Notes: generated by a model not told the origin, from the sequence alone. Counted from the first letter of the stretch, positions 1 to 9,894 are shown. The stretch is DNA of 64,000 nt from Rathayibacter_A sp036510655 (GCA_036510655.1 DATCDQ010000061.1:19772-83771), one strand, 5' to 3'. Numbers and translations are program-made.

Positions 1-1842
1 CAGCAGCAGGATGCGATCCTCGCCACCCTCGAGGCGGCCCCGGCCGACCCGGATGCCGCGGGTCATTTCACCGCGCTGCGCCGCATCTGCTGGGAAGGTT
101 TCTACGCGGCATCCGACAGGCACAATCCGATCGGGCTGGAAATGGTTGGTTTCCGCGCGGTGCCAGAGGATGTCATACCCGTGGAGCCGGACCCGATCGA
201 CGGCCCGCGGCCCGAGCAGGTGCGCGCGGGCTACGACGCGATCGTGATCGGGAGCGGGCCGGGCGGCGGCGTCGCGGCAGACACCCTGACCAAGGCCGGC
301 AAGACCGTTTTGTTGATCGAACGCGCGCTCCCGCTGCCGAACGCGGCGCTGCGTGGCGATCACCTCCATGGCAAGCGCAACGCTGTCTACTGGCCGTCCG
401 CGGGCCCGGGGCTCGGGCATCCGCGGCTCGCCTATCTGCCTGGCGGAGAGGACCGCGTCATCGATGGCACGGGCGACGCGTCTCTGTACGGACTCAACGC
501 CATGGTCTTCGGAGGCGGCACCCGCCTGTGGCAGGGGATGGCGTGGCGGTTCCTGCCGGAAGACTTCGAGATGAAGAGCCGTTACGGCAATCCGGACGGC
601 GCCAGCCTGGCCGATTGGCCGATCGGATACGACGATCTCGAGCCGTACTACACACGAGCGGAATGGGAACTCGGTGTCTCCGGCACGGAGGGCGGGCTGA
701 CGTCGCGCACTCCTCGGTCGGCCGGCTATCCGATGCCGCCGATGCCGAGCGAACCGACACGCGAACGCCTCGGCGCGGCCGCGGAGTCGCTCGGCTGGGG
801 CTGGGGCCCGATCCCACTGGCCATCAACAGTGTGCCGCACGACGGCAGGCCCGCCTGCGTGCTGTGCCCGCAGTGCGTCGGGCATGCCTGCCCGGTCAAC
901 GCCAAGAATGGGTCGAATAACACATTCATCCCGCGTGCTGTCGCGACGGGATTGTGCGATGTGTTGTACGACGCCGAAGTCATCCAGGTGCGCGACGGTG
1001 TGAACATTGCCGGGGTGACGATCATGGCATCCGCGTCGGGCGCGCCCGTCGAGCTCAACGTGAACGCCGACGTCGTGGTCGTTTCAGCGGGCGCCGTCGA
1101 GACGCCGCGACTGCTGCTGGCCAGCGGGATCGGCAACGACGAGCTTGGGCGGCATCTGCACGATCACCGCTTCGTCACCATGCTCGGCACGATGGACGAA
1201 GCCGTCAAACAATACATCGGCCCCGGCCACTCGGTCGCGACTCTCGATCACGTGCACGGCCGGAGCATCCCGTGGGGCGGTGGTGTGATCGTCGACCTGA
1301 TGAGCCTGCTTCCGCTCACCTCGGCGTCGGAACCGTCGATGCCGGGCGTGCCGCTGTGGGGTGCAGGACACAAGGAGTGGATGCGCGGCGACCGCTCGCA
1401 CGCGTTCGGCGTCTTCGGCATCGGCCAGGAGATCCCGATGGCGTCGTCGCGTGTCACCCTCGCTGACGGCCTTCACGACCGTTGGGGCAAACCCGTGGCC
1501 GCACTGCGCAAAGACGTGCACTGGGCGTCAGTAGAAGTCGAGGAAGGCATGGCGACGCAGGGCGCAGCCTGGCTGAGCGCCGCGGGTGCTCGCGACATCC
1601 GTCGTCAGCTTGGCACGGCCACCGCATCGGCCGCCGGTGAGCACTCCAGCGGTACAGCACGGATGGGCACGTCTCCCGAAACGTCCGCGACGGATGCCTA
1701 CGGCCGCGTTCACGGAACGAAACGCGTCGTCGTCTGCGACGCGTCGCTGCACCCGACCAACGGCAGTGTCAACCCGACTCTGACGATCGTGGCGAATGCG
1801 ATGCGCGTCTCCGACCACCTCGTGCAGGACTGGCCACGGTGA
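1..1842 (+). CDS. GMC-family FAD oxidoreductase with N-terminal gluconate-dehydrogenase subunit-3-like segment (5' partial)
   Basis: The frame is open from base 1. The 47 codons before the first ATG (142) read as the C-terminal end of a gluconate 2-dehydrogenase subunit 3-like domain (WEGFYAASDRHNPIGLEMVG), so the gene very likely starts left of the window and encodes a fusion. The GMC part starts with an FAD-binding Rossmann motif, YDAIVIGSGPGGG (fragment residues about 78-90). It has a cysteine cluster, CVLCPQCVGHACP (about 286-298), and the C-terminal GMC substrate/FAD motif with His and Asn, LHPTNGSVNPTLT (about 584-595). The family oxidises sugars or aldonic acids such as gluconate; the substrate here is unknown. 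No signal peptide can be judged because the start is missing. The 3' end overlaps the convergent GH3 gene by 74 bases. Confidence 0.9.
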   Translation, partial: QQQDAILATLEAAPADPDAAGHFTALRRICWEGFYAASDRHNPIGLEMVGFRAVPEDVIPVEPDPIDGPRPEQVRAGYDAIVIGSGPGGGVAADTLTKAGKTVLLIERALPLPNAALRGDHLHGKRNAVYWPSAGPGLGHPRLAYLPGGEDRVIDGTGDASLYGLNAMVFGGGTRLWQGMAWRFLPEDFEMKSRYGNPDGASLADWPIGYDDLEPYYTRAEWELGVSGTEGGLTSRTPRSAGYPMPPMPSEPTRERLGAAAESLGWGWGPIPLAINSVPHDGRPACVLCPQCVGHACPVNAKNGSNNTFIPRAVATGLCDVLYDAEVIQVRDGVNIAGVTIMASASGAPVELNVNADVVVVSAGAVETPRLLLASGIGNDELGRHLHDHRFVTMLGTMDEAVKQYIGPGHSVATLDHVHGRSIPWGGGVIVDLMSLLPLTSASEPSMPGVPLWGAGHKEWMRGDRSHAFGVFGIGQEIPMASSRVTLADGLHDRWGKPVAALRKDVHWASVEVEEGMATQGAAWLSAAGARDIRRQLGTATASAAGEHSSGTARMGTSPETSATDAYGRVHGTKRVVVCDASLHPTNGSVNPTLTIVANAMRVSDHLVQDWPR

Positions 1843-4342
1843 GGGTATCTTCGATGGGGAGCGCACCCGCGGAAGGCCCGGCCGCCACCCGGTATTTCCC
1901 CGGCTGTACGCGAAGCGCACCAGCGTGCAACCAATCGACAACGGCGTCGGCGAGACGAATAGAGTCATCCCACACTGCCAGTCGCTCAAGCGGGAACTCC
2001 AGTTCAACCATGCGATGTTCTCTGGGGGCAAGACGCAGTCGCTGATACGCGACCAAAATGCGCAGGGGTGCGGCGATGGGAAGACCCGCCGGTGGCAGCG
2101 CGTACAGCTGCACCAGCTCATCAGCCTCGCGGTCGCCGACATTCCGCACCGAAACCGCCGCTCGCACGCTGGCTTCGCCCGGGCGCGGCTCGAACGCGGC
2201 ATGCCTGTGCGTCGCCGCTGGAGCTGTCGCGGTGCCGTCGACGAGCTCGACCGACTCGTACAACACCTCGGAATATGTGCACCCGTGTCCGATCGGAAAC
2301 GCGTACGCGTCAGGCTGGTGTCGGTACGTGGCCCGCTGCTTGGCCGTGTCATAGTCGAACAGATCACCCGCCTGCTCCGGATACGCCGGCCAGGATTGGG
2401 CAAGACGACCGCGCGGCTCCCGGTCACCGCTGAACACATCGACGAGGCCATGGCCCAGTTCCTGGCCACCGTGGCTCGACCACGCGATGGTCGCGGCATC
2501 CCGCACGCCTTCCGGAAGCACATAGGGATAACTTGAGATCACGGTCAGCACACAGCGCCCGTTTGCCTCGTGCGCCGTTCTCCACAGCTCGGCGGCCGAC
2601 TCCGGCAGCATGAGGTGCGGGCGGTCCTCAGTCTCCCGCCCAGCGAGGTGCGGGTCATTCCCCACTGCGACGAAGACGACATCGGCGGATGTCGCCAGCT
2701 GGGCAATCGACGCTTGACCTGACACGATCGTGCGTACCACGAAATGCTCGGCATGTTCGATCATGACCGCCTCGGCAGCCAGCAGTCCGGAGTCGCGCAT
2801 CACCCGCACCCAGCGCCCGGAACCGAGGTGCAGGAGCGACCACGTGCCGTCGCCGTGCACGTGGCGCCGGAAACTCTCTTGCACCACCCATTCGCCCACT
2901 GAATCGGCGTCCGCGTGCATCGGCCAGCTCGCTCCGGTCAGCAGGCGCCCGCTGGAGTGCGACCTCAACGTGAGGATGCCGTCACCCCAGTCCGTCACGT
3001 CGAAGTGAGCCGCCCCGGTCACCTCGGCTGCTGCGGCTTCGACCTGCGCCCCGCTCGTCGTGCTCGTGACGTAGTGACCCGTCGACGTCGATCGAAGCGC
3101 CACGGTGTCAGCGCCCGTGACCAGCTCGACGCGCGACGAGGGGTACCGCTCGGCGAGCGCCGTCGCCAGCCCTACCGAATACGGCGGTGTGCCCGAATAC
3201 CAGTCAGTGAGCACGGCGTCGCCCATCGGCCCGACGACACCGATCACGCCTGGATCGGCGAGCGGTAGCACACCGACATCGTTGCGCAGTACGACGACGG
3301 CACTCGCCGCGACTTCCCGGGCGAGCTCGCGCGAGGCGGGCGCATCGATGGCATCCGCCCCAATGGACGCGTATGGGTCGTCGCCGCCGTCGAACTCACC
3401 GGTGCGCAGACGCAGTTCCAGCAAACGCAGAACCGCCGTGTCGATGTCGGCCATTGTCAGCTGCCCGGTAGCAATCGCCTCGTTCAGATACCCGATGGTC
3501 GGCGCGGCATCCGCGTCGTTGTCGGTGAACGAGTCCATGCTCGAACGAACGAGCGCGGCGCTGGCCGACACATGATCGGGGTACGCGCGCTGCGTCGTCA
3601 CAAGAAGGCTCCGCGCACCGGCGTCGGAGACGAACGCGATCGATTCGTGCACCCACGACCGCGCCTCGCCCACAAGTTCGGGCTGCGTATGCGCGGGAAC
3701 ACCGTTCACCCGGTTGTAGGCGAGCATCACGGCGCCAGCGACACCGGACTCGATCGGTCCGCGAAACGCAGGAAGTTCCTCCTCGTGCAGTGTGCGAAGC
3801 GACATGTTGGACGAGGTGGTCGACCGGTCGGCCTCGTTGTTGTAGGCGAGGAAGTGCTTGAGCGTCGGCACGGTGCGCCAGACGCGTTCGTGATCGCCGC
3901 GCAGCCCCCGTGAATAAGCTGTCGCGAAGTGCGCCGTAAGCTGCGGGTCTTCCGAATACCCCTCCTCGTTGCGCCCCCAGCCGGGATGGCGCAAAGTGTT
4001 GACCACAGGCGCCCACACGTTCAGGCTCACAGAATTGTCGAGGGCATGCTTGGCCCGCACCTCGGTCGAGGTAACCGCGCCGACCGCCCGCAGCAGATCG
4101 ATGTCCCAGGTGGCCGCCAGCCCGACCGCCTGAGGGAAGACCGTGCCTGTGCCCAGCCATGCCACGCCGTGCAGCGCCTCGCATCCAGTGTGGAAAGCGC
4201 GCATGCCGAGCCGTTCGACAGCGGGAGCCGCCTGATGCAGCATGGAGATGCGCTCCTGCGGGGTAAGCCGCACGAGGAGATCCAAGGCCCGGTCTGCGAT
4301 GGAAAGATCGGTCCGACGGAATGCGTCGTCGTGAGATGTCAC
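1769..4342 (-). CDS. Glycoside hydrolase family 3 protein with an inserted beta-trefoil-like region
   Basis: 857 residues, with no signal peptide, so probably cytoplasmic. An N-terminal GH3 barrel spans about 30-340 and carries the expected nucleophile Asp240 in the motif FVSDAGARS. The alpha/beta sandwich domain (about 345-700) is interrupted by about 130 residues (410-540) rich in Gly, Ser, His and Trp that look like a fascin/ricin-type beta-trefoil. A fibronectin-III-like C-terminal domain covers about 705-815. GH3 enzymes remove terminal beta-glucosyl or beta-xylosyl units; in this operon beta-glucosidase on xyloglucan backbone fragments fits best (inference). The start is GTG at 4342, overlapping the upstream TGA by 4 bases. 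The last about 20 residues are Arg/Ser-rich and antisense to the end of the oxidoreductase gene. Confidence 0.9.
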   Translation of the reverse strand: MTSHDDAFRRTDLSIADRALDLLVRLTPQERISMLHQAAPAVERLGMRAFHTGCEALHGVAWLGTGTVFPQAVGLAATWDIDLLRAVGAVTSTEVRAKHALDNSVSLNVWAPVVNTLRHPGWGRNEEGYSEDPQLTAHFATAYSRGLRGDHERVWRTVPTLKHFLAYNNEADRSTTSSNMSLRTLHEEELPAFRGPIESGVAGAVMLAYNRVNGVPAHTQPELVGEARSWVHESIAFVSDAGARSLLVTTQRAYPDHVSASAALVRSSMDSFTDNDADAAPTIGYLNEAIATGQLTMADIDTAVLRLLELRLRTGEFDGGDDPYASIGADAIDAPASRELAREVAASAVVVLRNDVGVLPLADPGVIGVVGPMGDAVLTDWYSGTPPYSVGLATALAERYPSSRVELVTGADTVALRSTSTGHYVTSTTSGAQVEAAAAEVTGAAHFDVTDWGDGILTLRSHSSGRLLTGASWPMHADADSVGEWVVQESFRRHVHGDGTWSLLHLGSGRWVRVMRDSGLLAAEAVMIEHAEHFVVRTIVSGQASIAQLATSADVVFVAVGNDPHLAGRETEDRPHLMLPESAAELWRTAHEANGRCVLTVISSYPYVLPEGVRDAATIAWSSHGGQELGHGLVDVFSGDREPRGRLAQSWPAYPEQAGDLFDYDTAKQRATYRHQPDAYAFPIGHGCTYSEVLYESVELVDGTATAPAATHRHAAFEPRPGEASVRAAVSVRNVGDREADELVQLYALPPAGLPIAAPLRILVAYQRLRLAPREHRMVELEFPLERLAVWDDSIRLADAVVDWLHAGALRVQPGKYRVAAGPSAGALPIEDTLTVASPARGGRRRASHSPRSSESG

Positions 4343-6672
4343 TGGTTTTCGCCTTCCCGGTGCGGTTCACCGATCGGCTCGTCGCCTATCTGATTGTTGA
4401 TCGGCACGGCGAGGTCGCCCGCGCCCTGGATGCGCGCGATCGCGTCGCCCACTTGCAAAGCCCACGGCGCGCGGGCGTCGTCGCTGCTGGCAATGATGCG
4501 CGGGCCGTCGCGGCGCACGCGGTATGCGGTGTCGGCCGTCCCGTCGTGCCCAGGCACGATCGTCACGCGATCGTAGCCGTCGGGCAGTTCGAAGCATCGT
4601 AGCGTCACGCCGTGCGCCCAGTCATAGTCGGGCCGGTCGTCCCTGGATCCCATTGGAAGCACCGTTCCGGGTCTCACCAGCAGAGGAAGGGAATCGAAAT
4701 CGTGTCGCTCGGCCAACCAGCGGTAGCCGTCACGCGTAGAGCCGTCGAGCAGCGAGGTCCACCGCCCCTCCGGCAGGTAGTACTCAACGGAGCCGTCTTC
4801 GGTGAACACGGGCGCGACCAATAAGGCGTCGCCGAGCATGTACTGGCAGTCCGCGTCGTGACCACCGCGGTCGTCGGGGAATTCGAGCACCATCGGACGC
4901 ATCATCGGGGTTCCCTCGGTATGCGCTTGACCGGCAGCACCCGCGAGGTAGGGCATCAGCGTCATCTTGAGCTTCGTGAAGGCTTTGGCGATATCAACCG
5001 ACTCTTCGTCGAAAGCCCAAGGCACGCGCACCGAATCCGACCCGTGCAGACGAGAGTGGGAGCTCAGCAGGCCGAACGCGAGCCAGCGCTTGAAGAGCGC
5101 GGGGTCCGGCGTGCCCTCGAACCCCCCGATGTCGTGGCTCCAGTAGCCGAAACCTGACACGGCCAGCGACAGGCCGCCGCGCAGCGACTCTGCCATGGAC
5201 GCGAAAGACGAATCGGAGTCACCGCCCCAGTGCACCGGGAACTGCTGGCACCCCACGGTGGCCGACCGGGCGAAAACGATCGCGTCGCCTATGCCGCGGC
5301 TGCGTTCCAGAGCCCGAAAGACGGCTCCGTTGTAGAGTTTCGCGTAGTAATTATGCATACGGGTCGGGTCGGATCCGTCGTACCAGACGACTCCGTCGAC
5401 GGGAATCCGTTCACCGAAGTCGGTCTTGAACGCGTCGATACCCTGATCCATCAGACCCTCGAGTTTGCCGATATACCACTCGCTCGCCGCGGGGTTCGTG
5501 AAGTCGACGAGCCCCATGCCCGCCTGCCACAGATCCCATTGCCAGATGCTGCCGTCACTGCGCTTGAGTAGGTATCCAGCCTCGACCGCCTCCGCGAACA
5601 GCGCGGACCGCTGAGCGATGTAGGGATTGATCCAAGCGGAGACGTGCAGCGACTTCTCGTGCAGGCGCCTGAGTTGGCCCTCCGGATCGGGGAAGAAGCG
5701 GGTATCCCATTCGAAATCGGTCCACTGGAACTCGCGCATCCAGAAGCAGTCGTAGTGGAAAACACTCAACGGGATGTCACGCTCGGCCATTCCGTCCACG
5801 AAGGCGTTCACCGACTGCTCATCGTAGCTGGCCGTAAAAGACGTGGTCAGCCACAGCCCGAACGACCAGGCCGGCACCCGCGCGGGGCGACCGGTGAGCG
5901 CAGTGTATCGGCGCAGCACGTCCTTGGGCGTGGGCCCTGCGACCACGTAATACTCAAGTGACTCGCCAGCGACCGAGAACTGCACCCGTGAGTTGACCTC
6001 TGAGCACACCTCGAACGACACGTTCGCGGGATCGTCGACGAAGACACCATACCCTCGGCTGGTCAAGTAGAACGGAATGTTCTTGTAGGCCTGCTCGCTC
6101 GACGTTCCGCCGTCGGCGTTCCAGGTGTCGACTACCTGTCCATTCTTGACGAACGCTCCGAATCGCTCTCCCAAGCCGTACACCCGCTCCCCTGGCGCGA
6201 TCGAGAGTTGCTGATGCATCCAGGTTCCGTCACCGGTGATGTGCCCGACGGATCGGGGCTGCGAGCTGGTCAGCACGGCGCCGTCCGACTCGAAGTCAAA
6301 TCGCCACGGACCTTTCCGATCCACCCGGACTCTGAGATTGCCAGACTCGAGCACTCCGCGCTCCTCATCGATGCCGATCGTCGGGCGGAAGGATGCGTCG
6401 GCGAACGTCTCGAAGTCAGGCCCGCGGTGCACAGCACCAGCATGCCGCTCCACTCGCACTTTGATGACACCCGGCATGGGCGCCGAGAAGGTGAGCGTCA
6501 GCATCGCCAGGTTGAGGGTGTCACTACGGTGCCGTATCGCACTAGTTGGCGCATAAACCGTCATGGTGCCCGCATCCCTATCGGCCCGGATGTCGTCGAC
6601 CTCGACCGCATACAGCGGTGCCAATCCCGGTCTGGTCAGCCAATATCCATCGGTAAATTTCACCTCGTGCAC
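4339..6672 (-). CDS. yicI: GH31 alpha-xylosidase (YicI type)
   Basis: 777 residues, close to the E. coli YicI length. The catalytic nucleophile is Asp418 in KTDFGERIP and the acid/base is Asp485 in HWGGDSDSS, nearly the same positions as YicI Asp416 and Asp482. KTDFGERIP is the alpha-xylosidase signature that separates this branch from alpha-glucosidases. The enzyme removes alpha-1,6-xylosyl residues from the non-reducing end of xyloglucan oligosaccharides or isoprimeverose. There is no signal peptide, so it acts in the cytoplasm. It is the middle gene of a GH42-GH31-GH3 operon: 13 bases overlap with GH42 upstream and 4 with GH3 downstream. The xylose released would feed xylA/xylB at 25.5-28.2 kb. 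Confidence 0.95.
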   Translation of the reverse strand: MHEVKFTDGYWLTRPGLAPLYAVEVDDIRADRDAGTMTVYAPTSAIRHRSDTLNLAMLTLTFSAPMPGVIKVRVERHAGAVHRGPDFETFADASFRPTIGIDEERGVLESGNLRVRVDRKGPWRFDFESDGAVLTSSQPRSVGHITGDGTWMHQQLSIAPGERVYGLGERFGAFVKNGQVVDTWNADGGTSSEQAYKNIPFYLTSRGYGVFVDDPANVSFEVCSEVNSRVQFSVAGESLEYYVVAGPTPKDVLRRYTALTGRPARVPAWSFGLWLTTSFTASYDEQSVNAFVDGMAERDIPLSVFHYDCFWMREFQWTDFEWDTRFFPDPEGQLRRLHEKSLHVSAWINPYIAQRSALFAEAVEAGYLLKRSDGSIWQWDLWQAGMGLVDFTNPAASEWYIGKLEGLMDQGIDAFKTDFGERIPVDGVVWYDGSDPTRMHNYYAKLYNGAVFRALERSRGIGDAIVFARSATVGCQQFPVHWGGDSDSSFASMAESLRGGLSLAVSGFGYWSHDIGGFEGTPDPALFKRWLAFGLLSSHSRLHGSDSVRVPWAFDEESVDIAKAFTKLKMTLMPYLAGAAGQAHTEGTPMMRPMVLEFPDDRGGHDADCQYMLGDALLVAPVFTEDGSVEYYLPEGRWTSLLDGSTRDGYRWLAERHDFDSLPLLVRPGTVLPMGSRDDRPDYDWAHGVTLRCFELPDGYDRVTIVPGHDGTADTAYRVRRDGPRIIASSDDARAPWALQVGDAIARIQGAGDLAVPINNQIGDEPIGEPHREGENQ

Positions 6673-8777
6673 CCTTCGATTAGCACTACTACCGCGCCGG
6701 GCGCCACCGTTGCGGCACCGTCGACATCTTCATCGGTCAAGAGGTCGTGCATGGTTGTAGAGAGCGTGACCCGGGCCGTCTCCGGACCGTGATTGAGTAG
6801 GAACAATGCCGTTCCGCGCTTCACCGCCTCGAGACCGCTCGGCAAGGCCTGTTCGGGAAGACCCGCTTCCTGCAACGCTCCCGTGACGCCCGCATCACTC
6901 AGCGCCTCATCGAGAACCGCGGTAAGCAGATTTTCGGAGACAACGCCGCCCAGATACCACGCACAGCCTTCGCCGAAGCGTTGACGCGACACAGCGGGAA
7001 GCCCGGCAAGTGCGCCGTCGCCGTATGTCGCCAGGACATCGGCACCATCGGTGCGCAGTCGCTCGCCGAACACGGTCGCGGTTTGATCGCCGATCGGCGC
7101 CGCATCCCAGCTCGGATCGACGAGGAGAGGCGTGGGCGCATCGGGCAGCCCGATCCATTCTTCCCCGCTCACGCCCACGAGCTCGCTCAGCAATACGGGC
7201 GAACGGCCTTGGAGAATGTGTCCTCTATCATCGGCGACTCCGCTGAATGGGCCAACCAGCACACGAGTTCCTGCGGCCACGGCACGGCGGAGCGCGTCCG
7301 CCGCATCCGGCCTGATCACATAACTGTGTGGCACGAGCACCAGTCGGTATCCGCTCAATTCAGTTCCGGGCCGCACGATGTCGGCCGCCACCCCCTGGCG
7401 CCAGAGCACTCGATACCAGCGTTGGAGCTGTTCGAGCGTCCGCAGCTTCTCAGTGGGTCGCGCCGGTTCCTCACCCGCCCACCACGACGTCCAGTCGAAC
7501 AGAATGGCCACCGACGCGTCGATGCGACCGCCCACGACCCCCCGAAGTCGCCGTAAGTCGCTGCCGATCCGCTCCACGCCACGGAAGACCTCGGTGTCAG
7601 CGCCGGCATGCGGCAGCATCGCAGAATGGAAGCGCTCCGCGCCGGTCGGGGGCTGCCGCCATTGGAAGAAGCAGACGCCATCCGCGCCGCGGGCGACTGC
7701 CTGTAGGGAGGTCAGACGCGCCTGCTCCGGCGACTTCGGCAGGTTGTGCTCGCGCCACGATACGGCGCTTATCGCCTGCTCCATGAGCAGCCACGGCCGT
7801 CCGCGCCCGAGGGAGCGCATCAGGTCCTGGACTAGCGCTGTATCGCACGGGGCGTCGGAGGAAGCCGGGTCGGGATACTGATCGTCGGCAATCACATCGA
7901 CCTCGTCGGCCCACGACCAGTAGTCCACGTGGGGAAAGAAGCCCATGAAATTGGTCGTGATCGGTTGAGTGGCGCCCGCTGCCCGGATGGCATCGCGTTG
8001 TTCCGTGTAGCACTGCAACAGCTGGTCCGATGTGTATCGCCGGAAGTCGAGTGACTGCGTCGGGTTGATCAGATAGGGCGCCCGACGGGGTGGCAGGATT
8101 TCGTCGAACGAGCCATACCGCTGCGACCAGACGGCCGTGCCCCACGCTTCGTTGAGCTGGTCGATTGAACCGTACCGGCGGCGCAGCCAGTTGCGGAACT
8201 CGCGCGCTGCCTCGTCACCGTAGTCGAGCTGACCGTACTCGTTTCCGATGTGCCACAGACGTACCGCAGCATGATCTGCGTAGCGCTCGACCAGGTCGCG
8301 CGTGATCGCCAGGGCGTGGTCACGGTAGACAACGGAGGCCGGCGAGAACTGATTACGGGAGCCCGGGACCAAGCGCACGCCGTCGCGATCCACCGGGAGC
8401 GTCTCGGGATGCCGTAGCGCCAGCCATGCAGGGGGCGATGCCGTCGGCGTTGCCAAATCGACCGCGATGCCGTTGCTGTGCAGCAGATCGAGCACCTCGT
8501 CGAGCCAGTCGAAGTTCCGTTCGCCGGGAACCGGCTCGATCGTCGCCCAGCTGAAGACGCCGATGGTGACCAGGTTGACACCGGCACGCACCATGAGGTC
8601 GACATCCTGCGCCCACACGCTACGCGGCCATTGCTCGGGGTTGTAGTCACCACCGAAGCAGAGGCCAAGATCGGCACAAAGCGCCGCGAAGTCCGCACCG
8701 GACGACCGACCCGTTGCAGGAGTCGGTTCCAGCACATTATTTGCGACATCGTCTGCCACATCGTCGAAGCGCTTCAC
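6660..8777 (-). CDS. GH42 beta-galactosidase
   Basis: 705 residues, typical for GH42. An N-terminal (beta/alpha)8 barrel has the acid/base Glu180 in WHIGNEYGQ and the likely nucleophile Glu333 in LLMEQAISAVSW. The trimerisation (about 400-615) and C-terminal beta domains follow. The enzyme hydrolyses terminal beta-galactosides; in the context of GH31 and GH95 the galactose of the xyloglucan side chain is a good candidate substrate (inference). No signal peptide is visible. The start is GTG at 8777, preceded by AAGG at about 8 bases. First gene of the minus-strand operon, divergent from the LacI gene at 8893 with 115 bases between; I see no convincing operator there. Confidence 0.93.
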   Translation of the reverse strand: MKRFDDVADDVANNVLEPTPATGRSSGADFAALCADLGLCFGGDYNPEQWPRSVWAQDVDLMVRAGVNLVTIGVFSWATIEPVPGERNFDWLDEVLDLLHSNGIAVDLATPTASPPAWLALRHPETLPVDRDGVRLVPGSRNQFSPASVVYRDHALAITRDLVERYADHAAVRLWHIGNEYGQLDYGDEAAREFRNWLRRRYGSIDQLNEAWGTAVWSQRYGSFDEILPPRRAPYLINPTQSLDFRRYTSDQLLQCYTEQRDAIRAAGATQPITTNFMGFFPHVDYWSWADEVDVIADDQYPDPASSDAPCDTALVQDLMRSLGRGRPWLLMEQAISAVSWREHNLPKSPEQARLTSLQAVARGADGVCFFQWRQPPTGAERFHSAMLPHAGADTEVFRGVERIGSDLRRLRGVVGGRIDASVAILFDWTSWWAGEEPARPTEKLRTLEQLQRWYRVLWRQGVAADIVRPGTELSGYRLVLVPHSYVIRPDAADALRRAVAAGTRVLVGPFSGVADDRGHILQGRSPVLLSELVGVSGEEWIGLPDAPTPLLVDPSWDAAPIGDQTATVFGERLRTDGADVLATYGDGALAGLPAVSRQRFGEGCAWYLGGVVSENLLTAVLDEALSDAGVTGALQEAGLPEQALPSGLEAVKRGTALFLLNHGPETARVTLSTTMHDLLTDEDVDGAATVAPGAVVVLIEGCTR

Positions 8778-8892
8778 CAGGCAACCTTATAAGATGTGTG
8801 CGAGTGATGTCCACGCGGCGTCGATACGCATTCGCATTCCCGGCCGATCGGCGTCGGGAAGCGGCACGTGCGGGAAAGGCAGGAGCGCCCAG

Positions 8893-9894
8893 ATGGTCAC
8901 AATCGCCGACGTTGCGCAAGAGGCAGGCGTCTCCATCTCGACCGTGTCCTATGTGATGAGTGGCAAGCGAACGATTTCGCCCGAGACCCGTCGACGCGTC
9001 GAGCGCGCGATCAGCGGACTTGGATTCAGCCCGCATGCCGGAGCCCGTTCACTGGCATCCCGCTCCACAAACGTGATCGGTCTGCAGATCCCGCTACGCT
9101 CAGGCGTCGACGTGCATGTGGTCATGGAGGTCGTAAGCGGGGTTGTGGCGAGGGCACGCACGCACGGCTATGACATCCTGCTGCTCACCAGCGACGACCC
9201 GCGGGGCATGGAGCGCGCCGCGAAAGGTTCGATGGTGGATGCCCTGCTCCTCATGGACATCGAATCCGACGATCCGCGAATAAGCGTGCTCACACACCTC
9301 GAGCAGCCGAGCGCACTAATCGGGCTACCCGAGGGTCGTCGCAGCATACCCTGCATCGACTTCGACTTCGAAGAAGCCGGCTGGCTCGCAGTGGAACGCC
9401 TTGTCGCACAAGGCCACCGCAGCCTGGCACTGATCGGGTCGCCCGCCGAGGTGATGGCGAGGCACACGTCGTACGCGGATCGCCTTGCACGGGGGTTCCT
9501 CGCAGCGTGCGCAGCGTCGGGCGTGGTGGGCACCGTGCATGCGTGCCCAGGCGACGCCGGTGCAACGACCGTCGTCGAGGAGGTGCTTGCGGCAGTTCCC
9601 AAAGTTACGGGCTTCTTAGTGCACAACGAAGCGGCCCTTCCGCATGTGTACGCGCAGTTGATCGAGGCCGGAGTCCACACGCCGGCGGCGCCAGCCATCG
9701 TAGCGCTCTGCCCCGAAGACGTTGCACTCGCTGTCCCCGGGCCCGTGGACAGCATCGCCGTGCCGGCCGAAGCAATCGGAGCTGCGGCTGCCGACGTCAT
9801 CTGCGACATGATCGACGGCGGCACTCCTCCCAGTGTGCGGCTCATCGCGCCGTCGCTTACCGTGCGGACGAAATCTGCCGCGCCGCAAAAGTGA
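8893..9894 (+). CDS. LacI-family transcriptional repressor
   Basis: 333 residues. A helix-turn-helix at residues 2-23 (TIADVAQEAGVSISTVSYVM) is followed by a hinge and a periplasmic-binding-protein-like sensor domain. The frame is open further upstream, but ATG 8893 is chosen because AGGAG lies 6-13 bases before it and the HTH begins at residue 2, as is normal for LacI proteins. It is divergent from the GH42-GH31-GH3 operon, which it probably controls in response to an oligosaccharide or sugar. The YesL-like gene follows 33 bases downstream and may be cotranscribed. I could not identify its operator. Confidence 0.9.
   Translation: MVTIADVAQEAGVSISTVSYVMSGKRTISPETRRRVERAISGLGFSPHAGARSLASRSTNVIGLQIPLRSGVDVHVVMEVVSGVVARARTHGYDILLLTSDDPRGMERAAKGSMVDALLLMDIESDDPRISVLTHLEQPSALIGLPEGRRSIPCIDFDFEEAGWLAVERLVAQGHRSLALIGSPAEVMARHTSYADRLARGFLAACAASGVVGTVHACPGDAGATTVVEEVLAAVPKVTGFLVHNEAALPHVYAQLIEAGVHTPAAPAIVALCPEDVALAVPGPVDSIAVPAEAIGAAAADVICDMIDGGTPPSVRLIAPSLTVRTKSAAPQK

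Noticed and set aside
8778..8892. CTTATAAG at 8785 considered as operator for the first LacI protein
   Set aside because: Only an 8-base palindrome without LacI-type central CG, and no second copy was found.
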